In this document: positions 10,401-17,782 of the stretch, in pieces
How the letters are laid out: each line of letters begins with the position of its first letter
Position numbering within the stretch: position 1 is the stretch's first letter
From: an uncultured Bacteroidales bacterium
GTDB taxonomy: Bacteria > Bacteroidota > Bacteroidia > Bacteroidales > F082
Assembly (NCBI GenBank): GCA_900318465.1
Contig: ONKQ01000005.1
Coordinates: forward strand, 24,034 to 88,033
Direction of reading: 5' to 3'
Length of the DNA: 64,000 nucleotides
Position numbers and translations under genes: made by a program
Notes under the pieces: generated by a model
Database searches by the model: none
What the model was told of the DNA's origin: nothing
Seen by the model: only the letters and a program-made list of their open reading frames with translations

Positions 10401-12353
10401 TGGACTAACGACGGTGCTCATCCTTGGAGAATCGTCAGCGAAGACCCCTACGAAGGCACCCATTGCGTGAAGTCGGGCAACATCGGCAACAATGCCAGCA
10501 CCTCTTTGATTCTGACACACGAAGCAGGCTCAAGCGACACTATCTCCTTCTATTATAAGGTGTCGTCGGAAAACGGCTTCGACAAGCTGCACTTCTACAT
10601 CGACAACCAGGAAAAGGGCAATTGGTCGGGCAGCATTGGCTGGACAAAAGCCAACTACCCCGTCAGCCCAGGCAGACACACCTATAAGTGGACTTACTCC
10701 AAAGATGTCAGCCAAACCAGTGGCAGCGACTGCGCTTGGATTGACTTTGTCAACCTGCCTGCTGAACGGGTGATGGCCGGCACCGCCGGTTACGATGTGA
10801 CCGTTTGCGAAGACAGCGAAGCACAAATCGTGGGCTACGCCATCCATTACGACAACCTGCAATGGACGACCTCTGGCGATGGCAGTTTCGACAATGCCAA
10901 CATTGCCATGCCGATTTACACCCCTGGGCAACAAGACATTGAAAACGGCCAAGCCACATTAACCCTCACCATCAACGGCGGCGGCGAGACCATAACGGAT
11001 GAGATGACAGTGTTTGTCATTAAAAGAGCTGAAATCTTTCCTGCCCTTGATGGCGAAGTTCATTGTGCTATTGATGAGCCACAGACAATTGCTGTCAACA
11101 TCTCTGGCGAATATGTCTCGTTCCAATGGCTGACCTCGGGTGATGGCGAATTTGAAGATGCAACGGCTTTGCAAACCACGTATACACCTGGTTTGCAAGA
11201 CCTTGCCAACGGAGTCTCCATTACTGCTTTTGCCGTTACACCAGGTTGCGGCACCGTCACATACGATTATCCGTTTGAGATGTATCCAATGCCTGAAATG
11301 ACTTTAGCTACCGATGTCATCGAAATCTGCAAAGGCGAAAACGCCGTTATGAACTTTACTTTGGATGGCTATGCTCCCGACCCTTGGGGTGTTCCTTCAG
11401 ACTACGATTTCATTGTCAATATCAATGGAGAACCTTACGAGCTTTTACAAAGCTCCATTTCCATTGATTTCGGAGTGCTTGAAGTGGGCGAGAACATCTT
11501 CAACATCTTATACATAGGCACCAATTCAGGCTGCCATATTGGCTATGAAGAAGGTGAGTTCACCTTCACTGTCAAAGTAAATGCCGCTCCGACACTGACT
11601 ATCAGCGAAGTGCCCGAAAGCATTTGCGAAGGCGAAAGCGTGAATATTGAGTTCAACTTCACTGGTGTGGCTCCATTCACAGTGGAAGCGATGGGTATGG
11701 ACAACTTCACGGCTGAAAGCGACAGCTTCACCCTGACACTCACTCCAGACGCTACTGTCAACGCCAACTTCTCCAAGGTTACCGACGCCAACGGTTGCGA
11801 GACCGCTCTCGAACAAGCCATCAATGTGGTGGTGAATCCTGTGGCAGCCCAACCCGAAATTAGCGGTGATACTGAACTGGATGTACGCCTCACGCCCACC
11901 ACAACCTACACCATCGCCAACGATGTGGAAGTCGGTTACAGCATAGAGCCTGAGGAGGCCGGAACGCTGACACCCGCCAACGACGGCAAGTCGGTGATGG
12001 TCACTTGGAGCGACACCTACAAGGGCGATGTCGTGCTGACTGCCACACCTATTGCGGAATGCAACAACGGTAACAACACGAAGAACATCACCGTGAAGAA
12101 CTCCACCGACGTGAACGAATTTGGCATCAAAGCCAACCTCTACCCCAACCCGACCAACGGCAATGTCACCATCGAGGTTGAGGGTATGCAACGCCTTACT
12201 GTGGTCAACGAACTCGGTCAGGTGGTTTATGATGCCGAAATGAACGACAGCACCACTATCCTGAATATGAGTCAATTCGGTGCTGGGATGTATATGGTGC
12301 GCATTTACACGGAGAACGGTGTAGGCACCAAGCGTGTTAGTGTAATCAGGTGA
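7470..12353 (+). CDS. gingipain-like C25 cysteine protease with T9SS sorting domain
   Basis: 1627 aa, a secreted protease of the Arg/Lys-gingipain class (peptidase family C25). Order of parts: signal peptide (MKKPLPTFLAIALAVLTGTF, cut near residue 24); N-terminal propeptide to ~residue 240; catalytic domain starting with EYLIITPNNDAW (~245) with candidate catalytic His in VQHRDHGLETGWGEP (~490) and Cys in VMSINCQTGMFDYTG (~525); an Ig-like domain; CARDB/NEW3-like repeats with NGNGQLDFGEA and NGNGRLDAGE, which look like calcium loops (~750-880); a jelly-roll adhesin domain (~970-1090); further Ig-like domains; and a type A sorting domain (NLYPNPTNGNVTIEVEG ... KRVSVIR). It is expected to be proteolytically matured and cell-surface attached, degrading host or dietary protein. 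Confidence 0.92.
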   Translation: MKKPLPTFLAIALAVLTGTFCMAQTFNYPVKGKQGFSLTEKTRDGLHISYNVGQVTLNQLTYRGEEMSEVSIPAISLPNNAGHPNLPAESRMMAIPHGATATLNVISFETETIHNVNIAPALRIQAESEEPDMNYVKDMAIYSKDAFYPAEPFVMGNSYIRGVDAVTVSITPFQYNPVTKELKVFTNIELSVTFEGGNGHFGEDRLRSPYWDPILAAELMNYDQLPVIDYAARMQKWLRDGDKGAEYLIITPNNDAWAEYANQLRDYRTRQGIFTEVYRLDEMPANNTSQLKAWFHNAYNTWEIAPVAVCLLGDHNTNMAYGIPAETTFHSDYYGNCITDNKYADAVGNDNLPDMVFSRLVAQNANELPVFVGKQIEYEYTNPNMNPSFYSRPITALGWQTERWFQLCSEVFGGYMRQKGYDTNRINCIYDGTPGSIWSSNQNTSMVVNYFGPNGVGYIPASPSELGDWNNGTPQLVVQAVNEGSFWVQHRDHGLETGWGEPAVRNSHIDQMNNVGKLPFVMSINCQTGMFDYTGSNGNCFAEKWMRRTYNGENAGAVGLLCPTHVSYSFVNDAYVWGVYDLFDGDFMPTYGPFAENTGNWMPAFGNVAGKYFLAQSAWPYNTQNKDITYTMFTAHCDAFLRIYTQVPQEMEVVHPEEVLAGLGEVSITAPEGCMISLVKENPEGGWYILAVAEATGDPQTISFDPQVPPTEINLVVTGQNYLRYEAVMAVIPANGPYIVFDNKLINDENGNGQLDFGEAINLDITLKNVGSDPMEAFEAVLGTESEYITITNSTAQYESMNPNALQTIENAFSFTVADNVPDNTSNLFTITVTNGDDEFVSNLTMKSYAPVFDLGDMSVTEIDGNGNGRLDAGETAILNFSIENKGHADAAATIANLQMLSPYILIEESTVNFESFVAGGNQTASFNVTVDENTPIGYSCPMMLNVTSGQYNVQQDYTAKVGLIIEDFESGEFGQGWTNDGAHPWRIVSEDPYEGTHCVKSGNIGNNASTSLILTHEAGSSDTISFYYKVSSENGFDKLHFYIDNQEKGNWSGSIGWTKANYPVSPGRHTYKWTYSKDVSQTSGSDCAWIDFVNLPAERVMAGTAGYDVTVCEDSEAQIVGYAIHYDNLQWTTSGDGSFDNANIAMPIYTPGQQDIENGQATLTLTINGGGETITDEMTVFVIKRAEIFPALDGEVHCAIDEPQTIAVNISGEYVSFQWLTSGDGEFEDATALQTTYTPGLQDLANGVSITAFAVTPGCGTVTYDYPFEMYPMPEMTLATDVIEICKGENAVMNFTLDGYAPDPWGVPSDYDFIVNINGEPYELLQSSISIDFGVLEVGENIFNILYIGTNSGCHIGYEEGEFTFTVKVNAAPTLTISEVPESICEGESVNIEFNFTGVAPFTVEAMGMDNFTAESDSFTLTLTPDATVNANFSKVTDANGCETALEQAINVVVNPVAAQPEISGDTELDVRLTPTTTYTIANDVEVGYSIEPEEAGTLTPANDGKSVMVTWSDTYKGDVVLTATPIAECNNGNNTKNITVKNSTDVNEFGIKANLYPNPTNGNVTIEVEGMQRLTVVNELGQVVYDAEMNDSTTILNMSQFGAGMYMVRIYTENGVGTKRVSVIR

Positions 12354-12375
12354 TTTTCAACATGAATTATCATCA

Positions 12376-12440
12376 ATTGAACACGAATTGTCATTAATGA
12401 AATTCATGAATAATTCGTGAATAATTCATGGCAATTCGTG
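12376..12440 (+). other. AT-rich inverted repeat downstream of the protease gene
   Basis: CACGAATTG near 12380 and CAATTCGTG near 12432 form a 9-bp inverted repeat around a core in which AATTC(A/G)TGAATAATTC-type motifs recur. It may stabilise the 3' end of the protease mRNA; that is inference. Confidence 0.4.
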
Positions 12441-12453
12441 TAAAAACGAAAGA

Positions 12454-12482
12454 AAACGGTTGGTCTTTATGGCCAGCCGTTT
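12454..12482 (+). terminator. terminator-like hairpin after the C25 protease gene
   Basis: Arms AAACGGTTGG and CCAGCCGTTT (10 bp, one G-U pair) enclose a 9-nt loop and are followed by a weak T-rich stretch. Confidence 0.55.
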
Positions 12483-12502
12483 CTCATTTTGGATATTTTT
12501 TT

Positions 12503-12651
12503 CGGCAGGGGTTCCGTAATATGCGCCAAGGCGCATAAGGCTCCACCACCTGCCTATTGTCCTTTCACCCCTACGGGGTTCCCAAGTGCAGCAAAGTCAC
12601 GGAGTGACGATGGATATTAGGCAGGGGTGAAATGCTATGGAACCCCTGCCG
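12503..12651. repeat. MITE-like interspersed repeat, copy 1
   Basis: A 149-bp element with 13-bp perfect terminal inverted repeats (CGGCAGGGGTTCC at 12503-12515, its complement at 12639-12651). The interior has nested inverted segments (CCTGCCTATTGTCC / ATATTAGGCAGG) and a small GTCACGGAGTGAC hairpin. A second copy with the same architecture lies at 36961-37095. It has no coding capacity. It accounts for most of the gene-free stretch 12354-12767. Confidence 0.75.
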
Positions 12652-12767
12652 AAAAACGAAACCACAATTACATTGAACCCCGCAGGGGTGACAGAAAAAA
12701 GCGAGGTTGCCATGTCGCAGCCTCGCCAATTACAAGGATATGAAAAAGTGATTTACTTTCGTTGTGG

Positions 12768-13586
12768 TCAGTCGCCGAGGCGTGTCACACCACCGCGACC
12801 CGCTTTGTCGCCTTCCACGACAGGATTGCCATAGTAGCCGATGTCGCCCGAACCGATGATGCCGTAGGTGAGCTTGCCGTTGACCCGCGCCTTGATGTCG
12901 CCTGAGCCAGCGATGTTGGCATCAAGGTTTTCGATGTCGCAGGTCAGGACGATGTCGCCCGAACCAGCCACGCCAGCCTCCGCTTCGCGCACCGTTCCGC
13001 CAACGACTTTCAAGTCGCCAGAACCGACAACGTTACAGTCTAACTTGTCGGCAATCAGTTCATTGCAAACCAAATCGCCAGAACCAGCCACATTCAATTC
13101 GGCTTTCTCGGCAGTGACTGTTTCGTTGAAAACAATGTCGCCCGAACCGGCCACATTGGCCTCAAATTTCTCCGCTTCCAAAGGACTGTTGGCATTGAAC
13201 GTGCCGCTGCCCGCAAGATTGATGTCTTTCAAACTCGGTGCCGTTACTTCGATAACGAATTTCGTGGCTCTCAAACTTGTGTTTTTGTCTTCCTTGCGTT
13301 TGCCCATCAGCAACTCATTGTCTTTCACTTTGATGTCGAGGTAGTCGAAAAGGTTCTCATCCACACTGACGGTGCAAGAGTAATTGTCGGCAATCGTGAA
13401 GTTGACCGTTGCCGTCAGCGAAGTCGAGATTTCGTTGAACGCGGTCACATCAATGTTGCGGGTAATGATGTTGCCGTCGCCTTTGACGGTTTTGCCGCCA
13501 AGCGATTCCTCATCCAGATTGAAGGTGCAGGCATTGAGCGTCATGCTGATGATGGCTGCTGCGATGAGTATGATGTTTCTTTTCAT
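12768..13586 (-). CDS. DUF2807 (GIN domain) lipoprotein
   Basis: 272 aa. The N-terminus MKRNIILIAAAIISMTLNAC gives a lipobox (LNAC, Cys20). The rest is a DUF2807/auto-transporter adhesin head GIN domain: a right-handed beta-helix with recurring G-SGD turns (VAGSGDIVF, VAGSGDLVC, VVGSGDLKV, VAGSGDIVL, IAGSGDIKA, IIGSGDIGY). It is predicted to be exported and lipid-anchored. It is the last gene of a leftward group with an ABC transporter and a GntR regulator. A 157-bp gap containing a REP-like palindrome separates it from the regulator, so co-transcription is uncertain. The role of the GIN domain in Bacteroidetes is not established. Confidence 0.88.
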   Translation of the reverse strand: MKRNIILIAAAIISMTLNACTFNLDEESLGGKTVKGDGNIITRNIDVTAFNEISTSLTATVNFTIADNYSCTVSVDENLFDYLDIKVKDNELLMGKRKEDKNTSLRATKFVIEVTAPSLKDINLAGSGTFNANSPLEAEKFEANVAGSGDIVFNETVTAEKAELNVAGSGDLVCNELIADKLDCNVVGSGDLKVVGGTVREAEAGVAGSGDIVLTCDIENLDANIAGSGDIKARVNGKLTYGIIGSGDIGYYGNPVVEGDKAGRGGVTRLGD

Positions 13587-13625
13587 TGTTGTTGAACTAT
13601 TTAGTTATTTGTTTTTCTGTCTGTT

Positions 13626-13712
13626 TCGTCATTGCGAGCGAAGCGCGGCAATCTATTGTTTCAGTTCGTTATCTGGATTGCTTCACTCCGTTCGCAATGA
13701 CGCAAAGCGTGT
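13626..13712. repeat. REP-like palindromic repeat (family with 14970 and 46890 copies)
   Basis: Two half-elements face each other: GTCATTGCGAGCGAAGCGC... and GGATTGCTTCACTCCGTTCG..., with GCAATGACGCAAAGCG after the second. Related copies lie at 14970-15010 and 46895-46930. All three are intergenic. Confidence 0.7.
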
Positions 13713-13743
13713 TTAATGGTAATACGGACTTGCGCCGAAAAAG

Positions 13744-14094
13744 TTACAGTTCATACGTTTTTTTTATCTCGTCGAGGCCGATGCCCAAGAGTTTCATCTT
13801 CTTGACCACTTCGGGCAGTTCCTTTTCGAGGAACTCCTCGCGCATTTGCTTGAGCACGATGTCTTTGGCCTCGGGCGCGATAAAATAGCCGATGCCGCGC
13901 TTGTTGTAGATGATGCCCGCTGCCGTCATGGTCTCGTAGGAACGCATGATGGTGTTGGGGTTCACGCCGAGTTGGATGCCGTAGTCGCGCACCGACAGAA
14001 TACGGTCGTCGGCCTTCAGTTCGCCGCGCAGGATTTGTTCATAGAGTTGCGAGCAAATCTGCAAGTATATGGGTTTGTGTGCATTAAATTCCAT
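13744..14094 (-). CDS. GntR-family transcriptional regulator (YtrA-like)
   Basis: 116 aa. This is a short GntR protein with an N-terminal winged helix (KPIYLQICSQLYEQILRGEL, then LSVRDYGIQLGVNPNTIMRS, where the recognition helix lies) and a short C-terminal helical tail rather than a large effector-binding domain. That is the YtrA subfamily layout, which typically controls adjacent ABC transporter genes. It starts 3 bp after the permease gene stop and is therefore translationally close to it. It probably autoregulates the transporter operon; the operator was not identified. Confidence 0.88.
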   Translation of the reverse strand: MEFNAHKPIYLQICSQLYEQILRGELKADDRILSVRDYGIQLGVNPNTIMRSYETMTAAGIIYNKRGIGYFIAPEAKDIVLKQMREEFLEKELPEVVKKMKLLGIGLDEIKKTYEL

Positions 14095-14097
14095 GGC

Positions 14098-14937
14098 TTA
14101 GTATTTTTGTGTCTTGATTTTACGATAGGTGAAGTAGAGCAGCACGGCGGTGATAACGATGCTGATGATCATGCCCCAAATGGTGGCATTGTGCCAAAGG
14201 CGAACCACTTCTTCGGCGGGAAGATCCTCAAGGCTCTCTAACCATTGCTCAATTCGGTCACTCGAAACGACTAAGAGGCCGAAAAGCATTGAAAACAGGT
14301 AGGAAATGCCAAGGTAGCAAGCGAATGTCTTGCCGGCCTTGTGCTTCTTGAAGAGCATATTGCCGAGCATGAAGAGGGCAGCCCATTGGATGATGCCCAT
14401 ATAAAGGGAAGTGCGTATCACACCAATGGGAAACAAAGTCGTAGCAGAGATGCTCAACTCGCCCATTTGCACAACACCTTCATTATCAGTCATCATGCGG
14501 GAAACAATCTCGTTGAGCGTATAAAGGCGTATCGGCTTGTCGAAACCACCAAAGGGGAAGAGCGACAGCAGCGTATCGACCAAATAACCACCAAAGAAAA
14601 CCACTATGGGAGTAACGATGGCGCAATAGACGAACATACTGACGAACTTTTCCAACGAGGAGGCAGGCATCATGGCGAAACCCACGCCCTCACGCGAAAG
14701 GTTGGCATTGCCATAAACCTTTGAAGGCACCATCATCATGGCCAAAGCCGTCCATGTGCATAACATTCCAAAACGGACTGGTGGCATGGTTTCGGAACCG
14801 AAAAGCAGGTTGAAAATCCAAAAGATGGCGTTCAGGCTGCACCAAACGATGAGTGAGGTGCCGAAGTTGCGGATATACATCTTGCCGTCCTTCAGCAAGA
14901 GGTTCTTGAAACGGTTGAAACTGAATGTGTTATTCAT
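14098..14937 (-). CDS. ABC transporter permease
   Basis: 279 aa integral membrane protein. Hydrophobic segments are visible around residues 25-45 (LIVWCSLNAIFWIFNLLFG), 58-72, 100-120, 175-195 and in the region ISYLFSMLFGLLVV, plus a last one, WGMIISIVITAVLLYF. The family is the poorly conserved permease that partners the ATPase at 15030. Neighbours are the ATPase upstream and the GntR regulator downstream, the standard YtrA-type cassette. The substrate is unknown; drug or antimicrobial-peptide response and cell-envelope stress are common roles for such cassettes. Confidence 0.8.
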   Translation of the reverse strand: MNNTFSFNRFKNLLLKDGKMYIRNFGTSLIVWCSLNAIFWIFNLLFGSETMPPVRFGMLCTWTALAMMMVPSKVYGNANLSREGVGFAMMPASSLEKFVSMFVYCAIVTPIVVFFGGYLVDTLLSLFPFGGFDKPIRLYTLNEIVSRMMTDNEGVVQMGELSISATTLFPIGVIRTSLYMGIIQWAALFMLGNMLFKKHKAGKTFACYLGISYLFSMLFGLLVVSSDRIEQWLESLEDLPAEEVVRLWHNATIWGMIISIVITAVLLYFTYRKIKTQKY

Positions 14938-14969
14938 GGTTTATTTCTCCTATGTTTAGTTTGTTTTCT

Positions 14970-15010
14970 GGATTGCTTCGTGCCTCGCAATGACGCAAAG
15001 CGCGTCGAAA
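14970..15010. repeat. REP-like repeat, second copy
   Basis: GGATTGCTTCGTGCCTCGC followed by AATGACGCAAAGCGCGTCG; half-element of the family described at 13626-13712, in the gap between ATPase and permease genes. Confidence 0.6.
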
Positions 15011-15029
15011 GCGAAGAAAGAGAAGCAAC

Positions 15030-15854
15030 TTAACTGAAGATTTGTTTGATGGTTTCCTTGTTTTTCATCACGGTGTTGAACAGCACCTCGATGCTGACTT
15101 TGCTGTCTAAGCTTTCGGGGTTGCGAATGACATTGACAAAGCCGCCAGGAATCATCTCGCTGTAGAGCGCGGTGTCGTCCTTCTCCATGCCGTAGTCGAA
15201 ATAAAGGCGGTCAGTGATTTCGCGGAACGAGGCCTTGAGCAGCACCTCGTCGTGGTCAAGGATGATGATGGGGTCGATGAGGTTTTCCACATCCTTCACC
15301 TGATGGGTGGAGATGATAATGGTGCGGTTGTCGTTGGCATGCTTGGCGATGACCTGACGGAAGAGGGTCTTCGAGGGAATGTCCAAGCCGTTGGTGGGTT
15401 CGTCGAGGAGCAGATAGTCCGTGTTGAGGGCCAAAGCGGTGGAAATGAGGCATTTCTTCTGTTGTCCGAACGACATTTCTGCATACTTGCGGGTCGGGTC
15501 AACGTCCAACTCCTTACAGAGTTCGAAGAAAAGACTCTCATCGTAATTGGGATAGAACACACCCAACTCGCGCACATTATTAATAGGTGTGCCTTCCGGA
15601 ATGGCGAAGTCTTCCGAAATAAAGAAGATCTTCTGCAAGGTTTCCGGCCAGCGGTTGAATGCGGCGATGCCATCCACCTCGCAGGTGCCGGCGGTCGGCT
15701 TCTGCAAACCGCTGATGAGTTTCAGCAGGGAGGTCTTCCCCACTCCGTTTTCGCCAAGCAGCCCGTAGATGTTGCCCTTCTCGAAGCCGAGGCTGATGTT
15801 TCTGAAGACTGGCTGACTCTTGTAGCCGAAGTCTAAGTTGTTGATTGTAATCAT
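15030..15854 (-). CDS. ABC transporter ATP-binding protein
   Basis: 274 aa cytoplasmic ATPase. Walker A GENGVGKT is at residues 34-41, the ABC signature region is MSFGQQKKC (~136) and Walker B is LLLDEPTNGLD (~156), followed by the switch His in IISTHQVKD. It is the first gene of a leftward transporter cassette (ATPase, permease, GntR) with a strong promoter at 15931-15960. It energises the permease encoded downstream; the substrate is unknown. Confidence 0.93.
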   Translation of the reverse strand: MITINNLDFGYKSQPVFRNISLGFEKGNIYGLLGENGVGKTSLLKLISGLQKPTAGTCEVDGIAAFNRWPETLQKIFFISEDFAIPEGTPINNVRELGVFYPNYDESLFFELCKELDVDPTRKYAEMSFGQQKKCLISTALALNTDYLLLDEPTNGLDIPSKTLFRQVIAKHANDNRTIIISTHQVKDVENLIDPIIILDHDEVLLKASFREITDRLYFDYGMEKDDTALYSEMIPGGFVNVIRNPESLDSKVSIEVLFNTVMKNKETIKQIFS

Positions 15855-15930
15855 AATGAATTGTTTATTGTTGAACTATTTTATTGTTATTTGTCTATGC
15901 TTTATAGTGTATTAGTTGATTAGTACGCTG

Positions 15931-15960
15931 CAAAAGTACAACATTTTTCATTACTGTCAA
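15931..15960 (-). promoter_or_regulatory. sigma-ABfr promoter of the ABC/GntR operon
   Basis: On the minus strand, TTG (15958-15960), a 19-bp spacer and TACTTTTG (15931-15938) match the Bacteroidetes promoter consensus. Confidence 0.7.
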
Positions 15961-15999
15961 GAGAAAAAGTGACTTTTTTTGAAAATTTTCGATTTTTTT

Positions 16000-16155
16000 T
16001 CACAAAACCTGCAAAACATTCAAAACAGAGGTAATAAAACAGGCAACGGCACCCAACCAATCGCCGTTGCAATGCCGCCTAACAGCGACTGGGAAAGGAG
16101 ACGGTTGGCGACTTTCCTTGCAAAAATGGTTTTGTAAGTTTTGAAAGTTTTGTGA
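16000..16155. repeat. region bounded by a 27-bp imperfect inverted repeat
   Basis: The segment 16000-16026 (TCACAAAACCTGCAAAACAT...) is the imperfect reverse complement of 16129-16155. Inside there is a perfect 8-bp hairpin, GCAACGGC / GCCGTTGC, near 16042-16070. It contains no ORF with family features. It could be a small non-autonomous element or a structured transcript. With the adjacent palindrome it makes up the gene-free stretch 15961-16259. Confidence 0.45.
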
Positions 16156-16163
16156 CCAAACAC

Positions 16164-16219
16164 AAAAAACCTTGACCAAAACTCGAAAAAAATCAGAGTT
16201 TTGGTCAAGGTTCTTGAAA
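16164..16219. repeat. 56-bp palindromic element, left copy flanking the ATPase-nuclease gene
   Basis: A perfect 17-bp inverted repeat has arms at 16168-16184 (AACCTTGACCAAAACTC) and 16196-16212 with an A-rich 11-nt centre. The same 56-bp sequence with two differences recurs immediately after the gene at 17685-17740. The right arm overlaps the -33 box (TTTG, 16200-16203) of the gene's predicted promoter, so it may be an operator. Confidence 0.8.
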
Positions 16220-16233
16220 AAGTCGTATTTTTG
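16200..16233 (+). promoter_or_regulatory. predicted promoter of the ATPase-nuclease gene
   Basis: TTTG at 16200-16203, inside the palindrome arm, and TATTTTTG at 16226-16233, with 22 bp between; start codon at 16260. Confidence 0.55.
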
Positions 16234-16259
16234 TGGCCTGAAACAAACCCATTCCGAAC

Positions 16260-17684
16260 ATGAAAAACATCATAGGACGCGACAAGGAACAGACGCTACT
16301 CAACCGCTACATCAACTCGAACCGCGCCGAGTTTATTGCCATTTACGGTCGGCGGCGTGTAGGCAAGACCTACCTCGTCAGTCGCACCTTCGCCGGACGA
16401 TTCGCCTTTAGCATGACGGGCGTGCTCGACGGCACACGCGGCGACCAACTGACGGCCTTCGCCGATGCTATGGAGATGTACGGAAACACACTTCCCACCC
16501 CACCCAACAACTGGATGAAGGCCTTCAGCCTGCTCCGAAAATTCCTCCAAACCAAAATCGAGAACAACGAGCCTTGCATCGTCTTCTTGGACGAAATCCC
16601 GTGCTTGGACACACATAACTCTGGATTTGTCAAGGCGTTAGGATATTTCTGGAACAGTTGGGCATCACTGCAAGAGAACTTCAAACTGATTGTGTGCGGC
16701 AGTGCTACCGCATGGATGATCAAAAACATCATTGACAGCAAAGGCGGCCTCCACAACCGCATCACGCACGAAATGCGCATCAAGCCCTTCACCCTGCTCG
16801 AATCGGAACAATACCTGAAATCGGAGGGCTTCATTTGGAGCCGACTGTCCATCTTGCAAGCCTATATGGTCTTTGGCGGCGTGGCCTATTATCTCAGCCT
16901 GCTCCAACCCGAAGAAAGCCTTTCGCAAAACATCGACCGGCTGCTGTTTTCGCCCGATGGCGAACTCCGCCGCGAATACAACCGACTTTACAAAACCCTT
17001 TTCAACACGCCTGAACCTTACATAAAGATTGTCAATCTGTTAGGTGAAAGTCCAAAAGGTTTGACACGAAGCGAAATTGCCAAGAACATCGGCACCGATG
17101 CCGGAGGAACACTTTCCGAACAATTGGCCAATCTTTGTGAGTGTGGCATCATCAGGAAATTCAAAATACGAGAGAAAAGCACCGTGAAAGACAATGGCGG
17201 ACTTTACCAATTGATAGACTTTTTCTCCTTGTTCTATCAGCATTTCGTGATGAACAACGACGAAAAGAATTGGTGGAGCAAGCACATCAACACGCCTGAA
17301 ATCAACACTTGGTTAGGTTTGGCTTTCGAGCGTATCTGCCTGACACACACCGAACAAATCCTACTTGCCATGCACTTGGACAGCATCTCAACAACCCAAT
17401 ACGCATGGCGAAGCAGCACCTCAAAACCTGCGGCCCAAATCGACCTCATCATTGACAGGGCGGACAATATGATCAACCTTTGCGAAATCAAATATTCCAA
17501 AGACGAGTATTATATCAATGCTGAAGAAGACCAGAAACTGCGCCATCGCCTGACGACCTTCCAAAACGAAACGGCCACCCGCAGCGGAATTTTTGTCACA
17601 ATGATTACCACTTTCGGTTTGGCAAACGGCATGTACAACAGCACCGTGAACATCAAACTCACGATGGACGACCTGTTTCTATAA
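16260..17684 (+). CDS. P-loop ATPase with C-terminal DUF234/PD-(D/E)XK-like domain
   Basis: 474 aa. The N-terminal ATPase of the archaeal-ATPase type starts IIGRDKEQTLLNRYI, with Walker A YGRRRVGKT (residues 29-37), Walker B IVFLDEIP (~106) and a sensor-like LIVCGSAT. A winged-helix region follows (LGESPKGLTRSEIAKNI, ~260-300). The C-terminal DUF234 region contains QIDLIIDRADNMINLCEIKY (~392-411), fitting a D-x(n)-ExK nuclease-like motif. The cellular role of this family is not established. The gene stands alone between two near-identical palindromic elements, suggesting either a transposable unit or self-regulation. The upstream -7 box is TATTTTTG. Confidence 0.88.
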   Translation: MKNIIGRDKEQTLLNRYINSNRAEFIAIYGRRRVGKTYLVSRTFAGRFAFSMTGVLDGTRGDQLTAFADAMEMYGNTLPTPPNNWMKAFSLLRKFLQTKIENNEPCIVFLDEIPCLDTHNSGFVKALGYFWNSWASLQENFKLIVCGSATAWMIKNIIDSKGGLHNRITHEMRIKPFTLLESEQYLKSEGFIWSRLSILQAYMVFGGVAYYLSLLQPEESLSQNIDRLLFSPDGELRREYNRLYKTLFNTPEPYIKIVNLLGESPKGLTRSEIAKNIGTDAGGTLSEQLANLCECGIIRKFKIREKSTVKDNGGLYQLIDFFSLFYQHFVMNNDEKNWWSKHINTPEINTWLGLAFERICLTHTEQILLAMHLDSISTTQYAWRSSTSKPAAQIDLIIDRADNMINLCEIKYSKDEYYINAEEDQKLRHRLTTFQNETATRSGIFVTMITTFGLANGMYNSTVNIKLTMDDLFL

Positions 17685-17740
17685 AAAAAACCTTGACCAA
17701 AACTCGAAAAAAATCGGAGTTTTGGTCAATGTTCTTGAAA
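17685..17740. repeat. 56-bp palindromic element, right copy
   Basis: Arms are at 17689-17705 and 17717-17733 (one mismatch). It is a direct repeat of 16164-16219 with two substitutions and starts right at the ATPase gene's stop codon. Confidence 0.8.
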
Positions 17741-17782
17741 CTTCCTATCTCCAAGACGCAAAGCATTGCGTCTATACAGATC

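Noticed and set aside
16168-16212. Palindromes around the 16.2-kb ATPase gene read as Rho-independent terminators
   Set aside because: No T-tract follows either hairpin, the left copy lies upstream of the gene over its promoter, and the stem is AT-rich with an A-rich loop.
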